Shown piece after piece: positions 51,895-61,650 of a DNA stretch of 64,000 nucleotides. Source of the stretch: Flavobacteriales bacterium UBA852 (lineage in GTDB: Bacteria; Bacteroidota; Bacteroidia; Flavobacteriales_E; Vicingaceae); contig DBGO01000016.1 in the NCBI GenBank assembly GCA_002295925.1, positions 192,248 to 256,247 of the forward strand, given 5' to 3'. The notes under the pieces are model-generated. The model did no database searches, had not been told where the DNA came from, and saw nothing but the letters and a program-made list of their open reading frames with translations. A program made the translations under genes and the position numbers. Positions within the stretch are counted from its first letter, which is position 1; each line of letters starts with the position of its first letter.

Positions 51895-51922
51895 AAAAAA
51901 GCCCCAAATTGGGGCTTTTTTT
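51895..51922. terminator. Bidirectional terminator between thiC and the outer-membrane protein gene
   Basis: AAAAAAGCCCC, a short AAATT loop, and GGGGCTTTTTTT. A-rich on one side and T-rich on the other, it can end both convergent transcripts. Confidence 0.93.
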
Positions 51923-51935
51923 ATATGTATCGCTA

Positions 51936-52760
51936 TTAATCTTTACTTAAGAATAATTTACTCATTCCAATGTTGATAAAGGAATAATTTTCACCATAAC
52001 CAAAACTTAAGTCAACTTGCCACGTGGGATTGATAAGATAAAGAGCTCCAAAGTCGCTAAACCAAGAAGAATAAGCATCAAAAAATGGTTGATAATTTAA
52101 ATACGGTTCGGCAAAAAAGGTCAGTTTATCCGAAAACTTATAATTAAAACAAAGAGTGGTTGTATATTTATAAATTTCTAATGTCGGATTTACGTTTAAG
52201 TCAAATGAAATATCTTTAGCTTTTACTGTTGTGTTTACATAAAATTTATCCAAAATCAAATAACCGGCGTTTACCGAAAACATAAAATATGTTCTACTGT
52301 TCGGTAAAAGAGATATTTCAGGCATAACGGATAAATGAAAATTTTTATCTGATTGATTAAATATCCCAACTTTAAAACCTGTTACCATCCCTGCCATTCC
52401 CGATATTTTTTCAAAATAAGAATCATTTTGATAAAGATTTTTCACAAACCGGTTTATCTTGTATTTAGAAGGCAAAAATCTAAGTTCAATAAAATCTGTC
52501 AAGCCTAACCGAAATGCAAAATTTCCGGTAATTTTTTCCTCATTCACATCTTCTGAAGGATAACCGTAATTATAATAATTTGGGTAAATTGTTCTATTAT
52601 AAGAAGTGTATTCAAAAAACACTCCGGTTTCTAAATTAAATTGCCCTTTTGATAATGTCAATGGTGAATTGCTTATTCCCGGTCTATCGGTATTGATAGT
52701 TTGTGAAAATAAAAATATATAAAGGGTACTAAAAACTAAAAGCAAGATACTTCTTAACAT
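51936..52760 (-). CDS. Outer-membrane beta-barrel protein, transporter-like
   Basis: A 274-residue protein with a signal peptide (1-20) followed by 'INTDRPGISNSPLTLSKGQF', the opening of the Bacteroidota family annotated as transporter (phenol_MetA_deg-like). Alternating hydrophobic strands and a terminal aromatic-rich end suggest a 10-12-strand barrel. No substrate can be inferred and no inner-membrane partner is beside it. Confidence 0.7.
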   Translation of the reverse strand: MLRSILLLVFSTLYIFLFSQTINTDRPGISNSPLTLSKGQFNLETGVFFEYTSYNRTIYPNYYNYGYPSEDVNEEKITGNFAFRLGLTDFIELRFLPSKYKINRFVKNLYQNDSYFEKISGMAGMVTGFKVGIFNQSDKNFHLSVMPEISLLPNSRTYFMFSVNAGYLILDKFYVNTTVKAKDISFDLNVNPTLEIYKYTTTLCFNYKFSDKLTFFAEPYLNYQPFFDAYSSWFSDFGALYLINPTWQVDLSFGYGENYSFINIGMSKLFLSKD

Positions 52761-52814
52761 AAAACTAAGTTTATTGTAAAGATAGTAGAAAAAATTTAAC
52801 CCAAAAAGTGGAAA

Positions 52815-54026
52815 TTATTTGACAAACTTCAAATACGAAACATTGTTATTCTCATCTTGAACATAAACAACATACATTCCATTCGGTAATGTTTGTACAG
52901 GTATTTGACTGTCTATATCCGAAGTTTTTTGCAAAAACACTTGCTGTCCCAAACTGTTAAAAATTTTAAGAGTTAAATTTTCTTTTGAAGAATTTTCAAT
53001 AAAAATTTCATTATTATAATATCGAATTTCAAAACGATTATTATTCACTTCCCCCACTCCAATTGTTCCGCCTAAAGCAAATTCCATATAAACGGGCAAA
53101 TGATCGGACATATAATATAATTTGGTGGCAATATTTTGAGGCACCGATTGATTAGCCGGACTTATTACCGATTGATTGAATCGCTGCCCATCTTGTCCTA
53201 CTGTTTCGTAAGAAGATGGTATGGCTATCATTCTGTTCGTTCCCGACATTAAATCACCTGAAACAAAAAACATATCAAAGCGATCATCCATTCCACCGTT
53301 ATTTCCTCCATCGCTTAGCAATGATGTTCGTGATGATTGGGTGTGAATATCGGCAAAAGAACTGTTATTGTGCCAGTTTCCGGGTCTGTTTATGGGGTCA
53401 TACATTGTTACACTTGTCCCGGATGTTATTGTATAATATGCCGGTTCGCTGGAGGCATAAAAATTAAAATCACCGCCAATAATAATATTTTCTGCTTCAG
53501 GGTGTACGCTCGAAATATGATTCATCATTGCTTGTGCCTCTTGCTGCCTTTTTTGCTCGTTAGTTGTTCCGCTGCTTGCTTTTAAATGCACCATATAACA
53601 ATATAGAAATATGGTATCGGCATTTACACCTAAATCAGCGCTTTTATAATACAAAACATACTCACTGATATCGCGTAAATCTGTAGCAATTTGTTCTTGC
53701 GATTTTAATCCGAATTTATTTGAATTGTAATACAAATTATTATCCGTATCGGGGCCGTCAATAAAATTTGCCGCCGCATAATAATTAACTCCATCAACAT
53801 TTAAGGCATTGCTCATTATCAAATTGCTGCCATAAAGCGAGGTTAACTCGGTAACCATTAGAATATCGGGTTGTTTGTATTGAACAATATATTTTAATGT
53901 ATCTGCCTTTGTACTGGAAGTTAAAGGGAAATTTAAAATATTGTAGTTCATTATACTAATAGTATCCTGAGCTTGAGTGAATTGAAAAAATCCTAAAAAT
54001 AAAAGGGCTGAAAATAATTTGCGCAT
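52815..54026 (-). CDS. T9SS-secreted endonuclease/exonuclease/phosphatase-family protein
   Basis: A 403-residue secreted protein. Signal peptide 1-19 (ending 'TQAQ'), an EEP domain (about 22-315) with the start motif 'SIMNYNILN', metal-site 'IIIGGDFNFYASSEPAY' and the catalytic 'YMSDHLPVYM', and a C-terminal Por sorting domain (about 330-403, 'LTLKIFNSLGQQVF', 'LPNGMYVVYVQDE'). It may act as extracellular DNase or phosphodiesterase; the substrate is unproven. Confidence 0.88.
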   Translation of the reverse strand: MRKLFSALLFLGFFQFTQAQDTISIMNYNILNFPLTSSTKADTLKYIVQYKQPDILMVTELTSLYGSNLIMSNALNVDGVNYYAAANFIDGPDTDNNLYYNSNKFGLKSQEQIATDLRDISEYVLYYKSADLGVNADTIFLYCYMVHLKASSGTTNEQKRQQEAQAMMNHISSVHPEAENIIIGGDFNFYASSEPAYYTITSGTSVTMYDPINRPGNWHNNSSFADIHTQSSRTSLLSDGGNNGGMDDRFDMFFVSGDLMSGTNRMIAIPSSYETVGQDGQRFNQSVISPANQSVPQNIATKLYYMSDHLPVYMEFALGGTIGVGEVNNNRFEIRYYNNEIFIENSSKENLTLKIFNSLGQQVFLQKTSDIDSQIPVQTLPNGMYVVYVQDENNNVSYLKFVK

Positions 54027-54116
54027 AAAAATTAAATTTCTGTAAAATTACGCAAAATACCGGCATTTCTGTAAGAATAGGCTTTTTAATAAAATTAAAA
54101 TAACCTTTATTTCATA

Positions 54117-54686
54117 TTATTTCTTACCCCAATTTTGCTGATACCAAATCTGAAAATTAGGTTGTTCTCTAAACGCATCGGTAGCTAACCAATGCAATAA
54201 AGGTAAAATTTGGTCGGCGCTTTGATAACCCGGAACCGGCGAAATCATATTGATATTTTCATCTAAATAAACTATGGTAGGATAACTTAATTTGCCTTGC
54301 AATAATGCAACAGCCAATTGATTGGTTCCTCTTTTCCCTTTGGGTGAAGGATTGATGAATATTTTATTGTCAAAATGTATGGTGTCGTGTGTTTCGGCAT
54401 TGAATTTTACCGCCCAAAAATTTTGCGATACATATTCTACTACACGTGGGTCGTGAAAAGTAGTGGCATCCATTTTTTTACACCATCCGCACCAATTGGT
54501 ATAAACATCGATTAAGAATTTACGCGGCTCTTTCTTATTTCTTTCTACTGCTTCTTCAAAACTGAGCCATTCAATTTTCTTAGGTTGTTTTGGCTTTTCT
54601 TGGTTGTCTTTTTTATTTTGCGTATAACTGGAAAAGGTTAGAAATACTAATAATATGGCGAGTGATTTTGCGAATAAATGGTTCAT
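54117..54686 (-). CDS. Secreted thioredoxin-like protein
   Basis: A 189-residue exported protein. The signal peptide covers about 1-22, a Lys-rich linker follows, and then a thioredoxin-like domain (about 40-175) with 'DVYTNWCGWCKKMDATTF', i.e. redox Cys66-Gly-Trp-Cys69. 'LSYPTIVYLDE' contains the conserved cis-proline. It belongs to the DUF255/thioredoxin_7-like group. It is the last gene of the DPP IV-POT operon. Confidence 0.85.
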   Translation of the reverse strand: MNHLFAKSLAILLVFLTFSSYTQNKKDNQEKPKQPKKIEWLSFEEAVERNKKEPRKFLIDVYTNWCGWCKKMDATTFHDPRVVEYVSQNFWAVKFNAETHDTIHFDNKIFINPSPKGKRGTNQLAVALLQGKLSYPTIVYLDENINMISPVPGYQSADQILPLLHWLATDAFREQPNFQIWYQQNWGKK

Positions 54687-54696
54687 AAAGTGTTTT

Positions 54697-55344
54697 TTAG
54701 TTGGTTGATAAATTTTCTACATATTTATTAAGTCGTTTACTGCTCCAATATGCCACACGGTCGCCCAATTCTTCGGTTAATTCTTTAAAATCATATTTCG
54801 GACGTGTTACATAGTCGTCAATATCTTTACCGTTCAATTCATTTAACGGCGGTAACTTTCCTTCTTGTAAACGACTGTATGATTTCACATAAAATGTTTT
54901 ACTTCCCAATTTATCATTATTATCGGTTTTAAACATTTCTACATCTGCATTAAGTTCCGACGTATAATAAGGATATGGATAATTTTCATATCCCTTTTCA
55001 ATATCTGTATGATTTTTGGTTGATTTTGACGATGCTATATTTACCGATGTTACTTTAATTTCATAACAATTATCACAATTTTGGGGCAATTGTTCCACTA
55101 CTTTTCCATTGAGCATTTCTATGGTACTTTTTATTTTATTGTATAAAGTACTTTTTATGGTTTCTTGTGATAAATTATTGGGCACTTCGGGAATTGGTTT
55201 TAAGGTAATATTATCTGAAATATTGATGTAAACAAGTGTTCCGGGTGGAAAATCTTTTGCTCCGGCACTTTTACCGATAGTAGTTACCGTAGCACAGGCA
55301 ATGCTAAATGTGATAATTGTGAATATAAATAAATTTTTCATCAT
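54697..55344 (-). CDS. Hypothetical lipoprotein
   Basis: A lipoprotein of 215 residues from the start I choose (MMKNLFIF). The lipobox is SIAC. A seven-residue upstream extension in frame to 55365 would place charged residues before the signal. The mature part is charged and beta-rich with a 'CDNCYEI' dicysteine near the middle and 'YPYPYYTSELNADVEMFK' further on. I do not recognise the family. It lies between POT and the thioredoxin gene in one operon. Confidence 0.65.
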   Translation of the reverse strand: MMKNLFIFTIITFSIACATVTTIGKSAGAKDFPPGTLVYINISDNITLKPIPEVPNNLSQETIKSTLYNKIKSTIEMLNGKVVEQLPQNCDNCYEIKVTSVNIASSKSTKNHTDIEKGYENYPYPYYTSELNADVEMFKTDNNDKLGSKTFYVKSYSRLQEGKLPPLNELNGKDIDDYVTRPKYDFKELTEELGDRVAYWSSKRLNKYVENLSTN

Positions 55345-55375
55345 TTGTTTAATATCAATTTCCATACCATTTGTA

Positions 55376-56962
55376 CTAATGGATTCCGTGCATTTTCTTT
55401 TTAATAAATGGGGTAAGTAATATTAAAATCACCCCTGCAATTGCCGGAATAAAGAAATAAATCATAAAAAACGTAGATAAACCATATTCTTCACTGATTT
55501 TATCGATAAAACTTCCTGATAACCCGGCTAAATAGTTTGCAATGGCTGTTGCTCCAAACCAAACACCAAACATTAACCCTACAAATTTTGGCGGTGCCAA
55601 TTTACTTACATAAGATAATCCTACCGGTGATAAACATAATTCCCCTAGGGTATGAAGCAAATAAGCCAAAATAAGCCAAACCATACTTACTTGTGCTGTT
55701 TTTGCACCCAGCGGAATATCTTTACTGCCAAATGACAATACGGCAAATCCAAGTCCCAACAATATAAGTCCCATAGCAAATTTAACCGCACCTGTGGGAT
55801 TAAATTTTGTTTCCCATAATTTAGAGAACAATGGTGCAAACAAAATAATAAATAATGAGTTGAGCACACCAAACCATGTGGCAGGAACTTCGGAAGTTGT
55901 TGATGAGTATTCTTTTTTAAGCATCCAAACGGCTATAAACCATATGACAACAAAACTTACGGTAATAAATAATGTTGACAGCGGATATTTTTTAAAAATC
56001 GCTTTTGACAATAAAATTACCACCCACGATATTATCAACAAAGGAACAACAGTAATAATAGTGTTGACCAACTTAAACGTTTGTGCCGCCCCTCCTTCCA
56101 ATACCCGGTCGGTATAGTCTTTAGCAAAAATAGACATACTGCCGCCGGCTTGTTCAAAAGCCATCCAGAAGAAAATGGTAAAAAATGCCAAAATTCCAAT
56201 TACAATTAATCGGTCTTTTATAACTTTTGGCGAAAGCTCTTCTTTTTTGTTTAAATTCTCCACATCATCTTGTCCGGCTTCTTCGGCATCAAAAATTTCT
56301 ACAGGGTCGTTTGGTAAATGTTCATTTGATTTTTTTGGTTTTAAACCAATATTGCCAAAAATTCCTTGACCAAACCAAAACTGCATCATTCCCAAAAACA
56401 TAAATATACCTGCCAATCCAAATCCGTAACTCCAACCAACATTTTCGCCTATATATCCACACAGTAAAATTCCTAAAAAAGCACCGGCGTTAATTCCCAT
56501 ATAAAAAATGGTATATGCCGCATCTTTTTTCTCTTCATTATTTTTATATAATCCTCCTACTATTGTAGAAATATTGGGTTTAAACATTCCGTTACCCAAT
56601 ATCAGCAATCCCAAACCTATGTAAAATGTTACTTCCGTTTCGAGTGCCATTGAGCCGTGACCGAGTGTCATCAAAATAGCACCTATCAATACGGCAATGC
56701 GATGCCCAAATACTTTATCTGCCAAAATTCCGCCAAAAATTGGCGTTACATAAACTAATCCGGTGTAAAGTGCGTAAAGTTTCAGTGCTTCTTCGCGAGG
56801 CCAACCCCAACCGCCGGCAGCAATATCCGAAACCAAAAACAGCACCAACAAAGCGCGCATTCCGTAATAACTGAAACGCTCCCACATTTCGGTAAAAAAT
56901 AAGACAAACAATCCGGCTGGGTGTCCAATAACTTGCGGTTGAACATTTTTTTCTAAATTCAT
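55376..56962 (-). CDS. Proton-dependent di/tripeptide transporter (POT/PTR2 family)
   Basis: A 528-residue major facilitator protein with about 14 hydrophobic segments. POT motifs are present: 'FFTEMWERFSYYGMRALLVL', a GYIGENVGWSYGFG segment after the fourth helix, and 'TLGELCLSPVGLSYVSKLAP'. It imports di- and tripeptides with protons. It starts 29 bp after the DPP IV stop on the same strand, which fits an operon coupling peptide release to uptake. Confidence 0.93.
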   Translation of the reverse strand: MNLEKNVQPQVIGHPAGLFVLFFTEMWERFSYYGMRALLVLFLVSDIAAGGWGWPREEALKLYALYTGLVYVTPIFGGILADKVFGHRIAVLIGAILMTLGHGSMALETEVTFYIGLGLLILGNGMFKPNISTIVGGLYKNNEEKKDAAYTIFYMGINAGAFLGILLCGYIGENVGWSYGFGLAGIFMFLGMMQFWFGQGIFGNIGLKPKKSNEHLPNDPVEIFDAEEAGQDDVENLNKKEELSPKVIKDRLIVIGILAFFTIFFWMAFEQAGGSMSIFAKDYTDRVLEGGAAQTFKLVNTIITVVPLLIISWVVILLSKAIFKKYPLSTLFITVSFVVIWFIAVWMLKKEYSSTTSEVPATWFGVLNSLFIILFAPLFSKLWETKFNPTGAVKFAMGLILLGLGFAVLSFGSKDIPLGAKTAQVSMVWLILAYLLHTLGELCLSPVGLSYVSKLAPPKFVGLMFGVWFGATAIANYLAGLSGSFIDKISEEYGLSTFFMIYFFIPAIAGVILILLTPFIKKKMHGIH

Positions 56963-56991
56963 AATCTTCGTTTTTTTTGCGAGGGGCTAAT

Positions 56992-59160
56992 TTATAAATT
57001 ATTTAAGATAAAATCGGTCATTTTACGGTAAAGATGTAAACGGGTATTGCCTCCGTATATGCCGTGGTTTTTATTTGGATAAACCATTAAATCAAACTGA
57101 ATGTCATTTTCTGTTAAAGACATTATCATTTCGGCTGTATTTTGAAAATGCACATTGTCATCAGCCATTCCGTGCACAAGTAGATAATTTCCTTTGATTT
57201 TTTCGGTATGATTGATGGGCGAGTTTAAATCATAACCATCGGGGTTTTCTTGTGGTGTTTGCATATAGCGTTCGGTATAAATATTGTCGTAATATCGCCA
57301 ATTGGTAACGGGGGCAACAGCTATTGCAGTTTTAAACACATCGGCACCTTTGCTTATGCACAACGAACTCATATAGCCGCCATAACTCCATCCGAATATT
57401 CCGATTCTTTTATTATCAATGTATTTTAACTTTCCTAACTCTTTTGCCGCAGCAATTTGGTCTTCGGTTTCGTATTTCCCCAATTGCTTGTAAGTCATTT
57501 TCTTGAATTTTTCTCCTCGTGCTCCTGTTCCTCTGTTATCTACCGAAACCACAATATATCCTTTTTGTGCCAACAAGTTGAACCAAATATAATTCATACT
57601 TCCCCAACTGTCAGTAACGGTTTGCGACCCGGGACCACCGTAAACAAACATAAACAAGGGATATTTTTTCGAAGGATCAAAATCGGCAGGTTTTATCATC
57701 CAGGCGTTTAAGCTGTCTTCAGCTCCTTTTACCTTAAAAAATTCAGGTTTTTGCACATTATACTCGGCCAAAGTGTTTTTTAGTGTTTGATTTTCTTCCA
57801 ATGTACGTAATACTTTACCTTCATTGTTATTTAGCGTAATGATGTAAGGTGTTCCGGCTGACGAAAAATAATTTATGTAATAACTGAACGTTTTGTTAAA
57901 CGATGCTTCATTTGTTCCTTTTTGAGAAGATAATTTTCTTTTGCCCGAACCATCCAATTTCACTTTATAAACGGATCGGTTAAGCGGACTTTCTTCTGCC
58001 GACTGATAATAAACAAAGCCTTTTTTATCTATTCCGTAATAATCGGTAACATCGTAATTTCCTTTGGTAATTGCCGCTAATTCTTTACCCGAATAATTAT
58101 ACAAGTACAAATGATTATAACCCGATTTTTCAGAAGAAATGATGAATTGATGTTTTTCGGGTAAAAATTCTAACTTCGGCACATCGATATACCATTTATT
58201 GGTTTCGTGGTAAATAGTTCTCGGCTTTCCCGGTTCTGCGGCATTGAACAATATTATTTTCAAATCATTTTGATGACGGTTTAGTGTTTCTATTGCCAAA
58301 TAAGTATTATCCGCCCACTTAATACGCGGAATATATTCATAAGCTTCCGGAATTCTGATATCCAGTGTTTTATCTTCTTCCAATTGATAAATATGAACCG
58401 ACACTTTTGAGTTCTCCTCTCCTGCTTTGGGGTATTTAAAAGTATAATGCTCCGGATATAATTGTCCGTAAATTTTCATATCCCACTCTTTCACATTCGA
58501 CTCGTCAAATTTATAATACGCCAAATATTTACCATCGGGCGACCAGCTAAACGCTTTTACCAATTCCAATTCTTCTTCATACACCCAATCAGAGGCACCA
58601 TTTATAATTTTATTTTTTTCGCCATCATCGGTAATTTGATTGATTGTATTTCTTTTTATGTTTTTGATAAACAGATTATTATCCTGAACAAAGGCAATGT
58701 TTTTGCCATCGGGCGAAAAGGTAGCATACATTTGTTTGGAACCGTCGGTTAATTTGCTCGCTTTTTTGGTTCTTATATCCACAACATAATAATGCGCTTT
58801 TGATGAATAACGGTAAATCGACTCCTTCTCCGTAGCCAACAAAAGTTTGGTTTCATCGGCATTGAATTGATAATCGGAAAAATAAAGCGGTTTTTCATTG
58901 ATTTTCACATCGGCAGATGAAAATACAACTGTTCGGTCTTGTGGATTTTTATATGAATATTTAACAATTTGCAAATTTCGATTTTCGTCTCTTTCTATTA
59001 CTGTATAATGCTCACCATCGTTCATGCCTCGCCCGCCATTTACATACGACGGATAAAATGCATAATTTTTCCAAATATCCTCTAACGAAATTTGTTTGTT
59101 TTGCGCATGCAAACCAATATTGAACAAAATAAATAATCCTATTACAAAAAGCTTTTTCAT
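56992..59160 (-). CDS. Dipeptidyl peptidase IV-like S9 peptidase
   Basis: A 722-residue S9B peptidase. Signal peptide 1-20 (after a start placed at 59160, since an 18-residue extension to 59214 is charged and not conserved), beta-propeller N-terminal domain (about 30-475) and alpha/beta-hydrolase domain (about 480-722). Nucleophile Ser592 is in 'GWSYGGYMSSL', the Asp is in 'HGMADDNVHFQ' and His699 in 'NKNHGIYGG'. It removes N-terminal X-Pro or similar dipeptides outside the cytoplasm. It is the first gene of the operon with POT. Confidence 0.93.
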   Translation of the reverse strand: MKKLFVIGLFILFNIGLHAQNKQISLEDIWKNYAFYPSYVNGGRGMNDGEHYTVIERDENRNLQIVKYSYKNPQDRTVVFSSADVKINEKPLYFSDYQFNADETKLLLATEKESIYRYSSKAHYYVVDIRTKKASKLTDGSKQMYATFSPDGKNIAFVQDNNLFIKNIKRNTINQITDDGEKNKIINGASDWVYEEELELVKAFSWSPDGKYLAYYKFDESNVKEWDMKIYGQLYPEHYTFKYPKAGEENSKVSVHIYQLEEDKTLDIRIPEAYEYIPRIKWADNTYLAIETLNRHQNDLKIILFNAAEPGKPRTIYHETNKWYIDVPKLEFLPEKHQFIISSEKSGYNHLYLYNYSGKELAAITKGNYDVTDYYGIDKKGFVYYQSAEESPLNRSVYKVKLDGSGKRKLSSQKGTNEASFNKTFSYYINYFSSAGTPYIITLNNNEGKVLRTLEENQTLKNTLAEYNVQKPEFFKVKGAEDSLNAWMIKPADFDPSKKYPLFMFVYGGPGSQTVTDSWGSMNYIWFNLLAQKGYIVVSVDNRGTGARGEKFKKMTYKQLGKYETEDQIAAAKELGKLKYIDNKRIGIFGWSYGGYMSSLCISKGADVFKTAIAVAPVTNWRYYDNIYTERYMQTPQENPDGYDLNSPINHTEKIKGNYLLVHGMADDNVHFQNTAEMIMSLTENDIQFDLMVYPNKNHGIYGGNTRLHLYRKMTDFILNNL

Positions 59161-59213
59161 ATAAATAAAATTTTTGCCGAATTTACTTAAATTTATCCGA
59201 AAATGACAATTCA

Positions 59214-60617
59214 ATGACGTATAACGAAATAGACCAACCTTTCTTAAACGAACTCACAGCAATAGTTGGCGAAAAAAACATTTATGTAAATAAAGAGGCA
59301 TTAGAAAAATACAGCCACGACGAAACCGAAGATTTACAATTTCTGCCCGAAGTGGCAGTAACCCCGGAAAACACGCTTCAAATCAGTAAGATAATGCGTT
59401 TGTGCAATCATGCTTTAATTCCTGTTACTCCTCGTGCCGCCGGCACAGGATTAAGCGGTGGTGCTTTACCCGTAAAAGGGGGAATAGTATTATCCGTAGA
59501 AAAGTTTAATAAAATTTTATCAATTGATGAAGATAATTTTCAGGTAACGGTAGAACCCGGCGTAATAACCGAAGTATTGCAAAATGCGGTTAAGGAAAAG
59601 GGCTTATTCTACCCGCCCGACCCGGCAAGTAAAGGTAGTTGTTTTATCGGCGGTAATATTGCCGAAAATTCCGGCGGGCCAAAAGCCGTTAAATATGGCG
59701 TTACCAAAGATTATGTGCTTAACTTGGAAGTAGTTTTGCCAAACGGCGAAATTATATGGACAGGTGCCAATACTTTAAAAAACGCCACAGGTTACAACCT
59801 GACACAATTGATGGTTGGAAGTGAAGGCACATTGGGAATTGTGACCAAAATAATTTTAAGGTTATTGCCCTACCCTAAATTTAATTTATTGATGCTTGTG
59901 CCATTTAAAAAAATGGAAGAAGCGGCAAAAGCAGTCTCCGAAATTTTTAAAGCCGGCGTAATACCTTCCGGAATGGAGTTTATGGAAAAAGATGCACTTA
60001 TTTTTGGCAAAAAATACATTGAGGATGTTAAAACTCCTGTAAACGAAGAAGACGAAGCACATTTACTTATTGAAGTGGATGGAAATAATTTAGACGTTCT
60101 GTACCAAGAAATGGAACAAATTAATGCTGTGTTGGAAAAATTTACTGTTGGCGAAATTCTGTTTGCCGACTCTGAGGCACAAAAAAACGAATTGTGGCGT
60201 TTGCGACGTGGTTTGGGCGAAGCCGTTAAGCGTCAATCGGTGTATAAAGAAGAAGATACGGTTGTGCCAAGGGCTTATTTACCCCAACTTTTGAAAGAAG
60301 TAAAAAAACTTGGCCAACAATATGGATTTCGCTCGGTTTGCTATGGACACGCCGGCGACGGTAATTTACACGTAAATATTTTAAAAGATGATATGCCCGA
60401 CGCTAAATGGCAAAATGAACTGCCAAAAGCTATTGCCGAGTTGTTTAAAATCTGCAAACAATTGGGTGGAACTATCAGCGGTGAACACGGTATTGGACTG
60501 GTTCAAAAACCTTACTTACCCATTGTTTTTTCGAATACCGAAATGCTTTTGCAAAAACAAATTAAAGAATTATTTGACCCCAATATAATTTTGAACCCCG
60601 GAAAAGTGTTTATATAA
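59214..60617 (+). CDS. FAD-linked oxidase (GlcD / D-lactate dehydrogenase type)
   Basis: A 467-residue VAO-family flavoprotein. FAD-binding domain (about 35-215) with 'PRAAGTGLSGGALPVKGGIV' and 'GNIAENSGGPKAVKYGV'; the C-terminal catalytic domain ends with 'YGHAGDGNLHVNIL' and 'GEHGIGLVQKPYL', both conserved. GlcD, D-lactate dehydrogenase and D-2-hydroxyglutarate dehydrogenase share these. No glcE, glcF or Fe-S partner is adjacent. Electron acceptor and substrate are unresolved. Confidence 0.88.
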   Translation: MTYNEIDQPFLNELTAIVGEKNIYVNKEALEKYSHDETEDLQFLPEVAVTPENTLQISKIMRLCNHALIPVTPRAAGTGLSGGALPVKGGIVLSVEKFNKILSIDEDNFQVTVEPGVITEVLQNAVKEKGLFYPPDPASKGSCFIGGNIAENSGGPKAVKYGVTKDYVLNLEVVLPNGEIIWTGANTLKNATGYNLTQLMVGSEGTLGIVTKIILRLLPYPKFNLLMLVPFKKMEEAAKAVSEIFKAGVIPSGMEFMEKDALIFGKKYIEDVKTPVNEEDEAHLLIEVDGNNLDVLYQEMEQINAVLEKFTVGEILFADSEAQKNELWRLRRGLGEAVKRQSVYKEEDTVVPRAYLPQLLKEVKKLGQQYGFRSVCYGHAGDGNLHVNILKDDMPDAKWQNELPKAIAELFKICKQLGGTISGEHGIGLVQKPYLPIVFSNTEMLLQKQIKELFDPNIILNPGKVFI

Positions 60618-60619
60618 AT

Positions 60620-61615
60620 ATGTTAAGAAATCTTATCATAGCATTACTCTTAATTTGACTATACGGATGTAGCTCTTCCAAAAAAATAAAAGCACGCGAT
60701 TTTTATACTATAAATGAGAATATCCCCGACCCTGCAGGAGTTGTTAGATTAGACAGTAATTTATGGTTTGACTTAACAGAAATGGTCAATATTTATTGGT
60801 TAGAGTATGAATATTATTATAACCATAGAAAAAAATATTACCCCGAATTACTTACTGACAGTTTTTTAAAATCACTACAATTAGACACATTAGCTTGGAG
60901 AAGATGCAGCCCGTACAATGAACCTTATGTAGAAATATATTACAGACATCCAGCATTTTCCTACTACCCATTGGTAGGAGTAACTTATGAACAGGCAAAA
61001 GCATTCGCCAAATGGCGTTCTGACAGGGTTTTTGAATATTATCTTATTGCAACCGGATTATACAAAGAATGGGATTCAACTATTATTTTCACTATTGAAG
61101 ATTATTTTAACGGAAAAATTGAAGGACTTACACCTGATTACAACTTATACTATCCCGAATACTCATTACCGGATTCCACCACATATTACAGAGCCGCTGT
61201 TTTTGCCGATTCACTCAATAAAATAAACATATTAAAACGAAAAAGAAGAATAAAATTAATGCATCCGTTTAAGCGTTTTCCTAATGGTGTTGACGAGTGC
61301 TATTCTACTTCATTATTTTGTTACAACAGTTGTGATAAAGAAGAATTAGAAAAATTTAACACCTGTTTTCCGGTAAAAGCATTTTGTATGGATGTATCTA
61401 GAAAATTTAATAATAAAACACCCATAATTTCCCACTTGAAAGGAAATGTTAGAGAAATGACCAATACAAAAAACGTTTATTACGGATTGGGATACAACGA
61501 CTCCTGTAACTTGGATTATAATAAATGTAGAATTGACACAAATATGCCTAACGCTTATACCGGATTTAGAATGATTTGTCGATATAAAAAATGGAATCCT
61601 AAAGAAGGTAAGTAA
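60620..61615 (+). pseudogene. FGE/SUMF-like lipoprotein gene interrupted by in-frame TGA
   Basis: Translating from the ATG at 60620 gives a hydrophobic signal (MLRNLIIALLLI), a TGA stop at 60656-60658, then, in the same frame, LYGCSSSKK, a classic lipobox. The frame continues open to 61615, about 330 codons in all. The region after residue 110 resembles the formylglycine-generating-enzyme fold ('VGVTYEQAKAFAKWRSDRV', 'LKGNVREMT', 'TGFRMICRYKK'), as in gliding lipoproteins GldJ/GldK. One TGG-to-TGA change would explain the break. Without it, translation could only restart at 60782. It starts 2 bp after the oxidase stop. Confidence 0.75.
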
Positions 61616-61650
61616 TTTATACCCTGTTCTAATTTCAATACATCAACACT

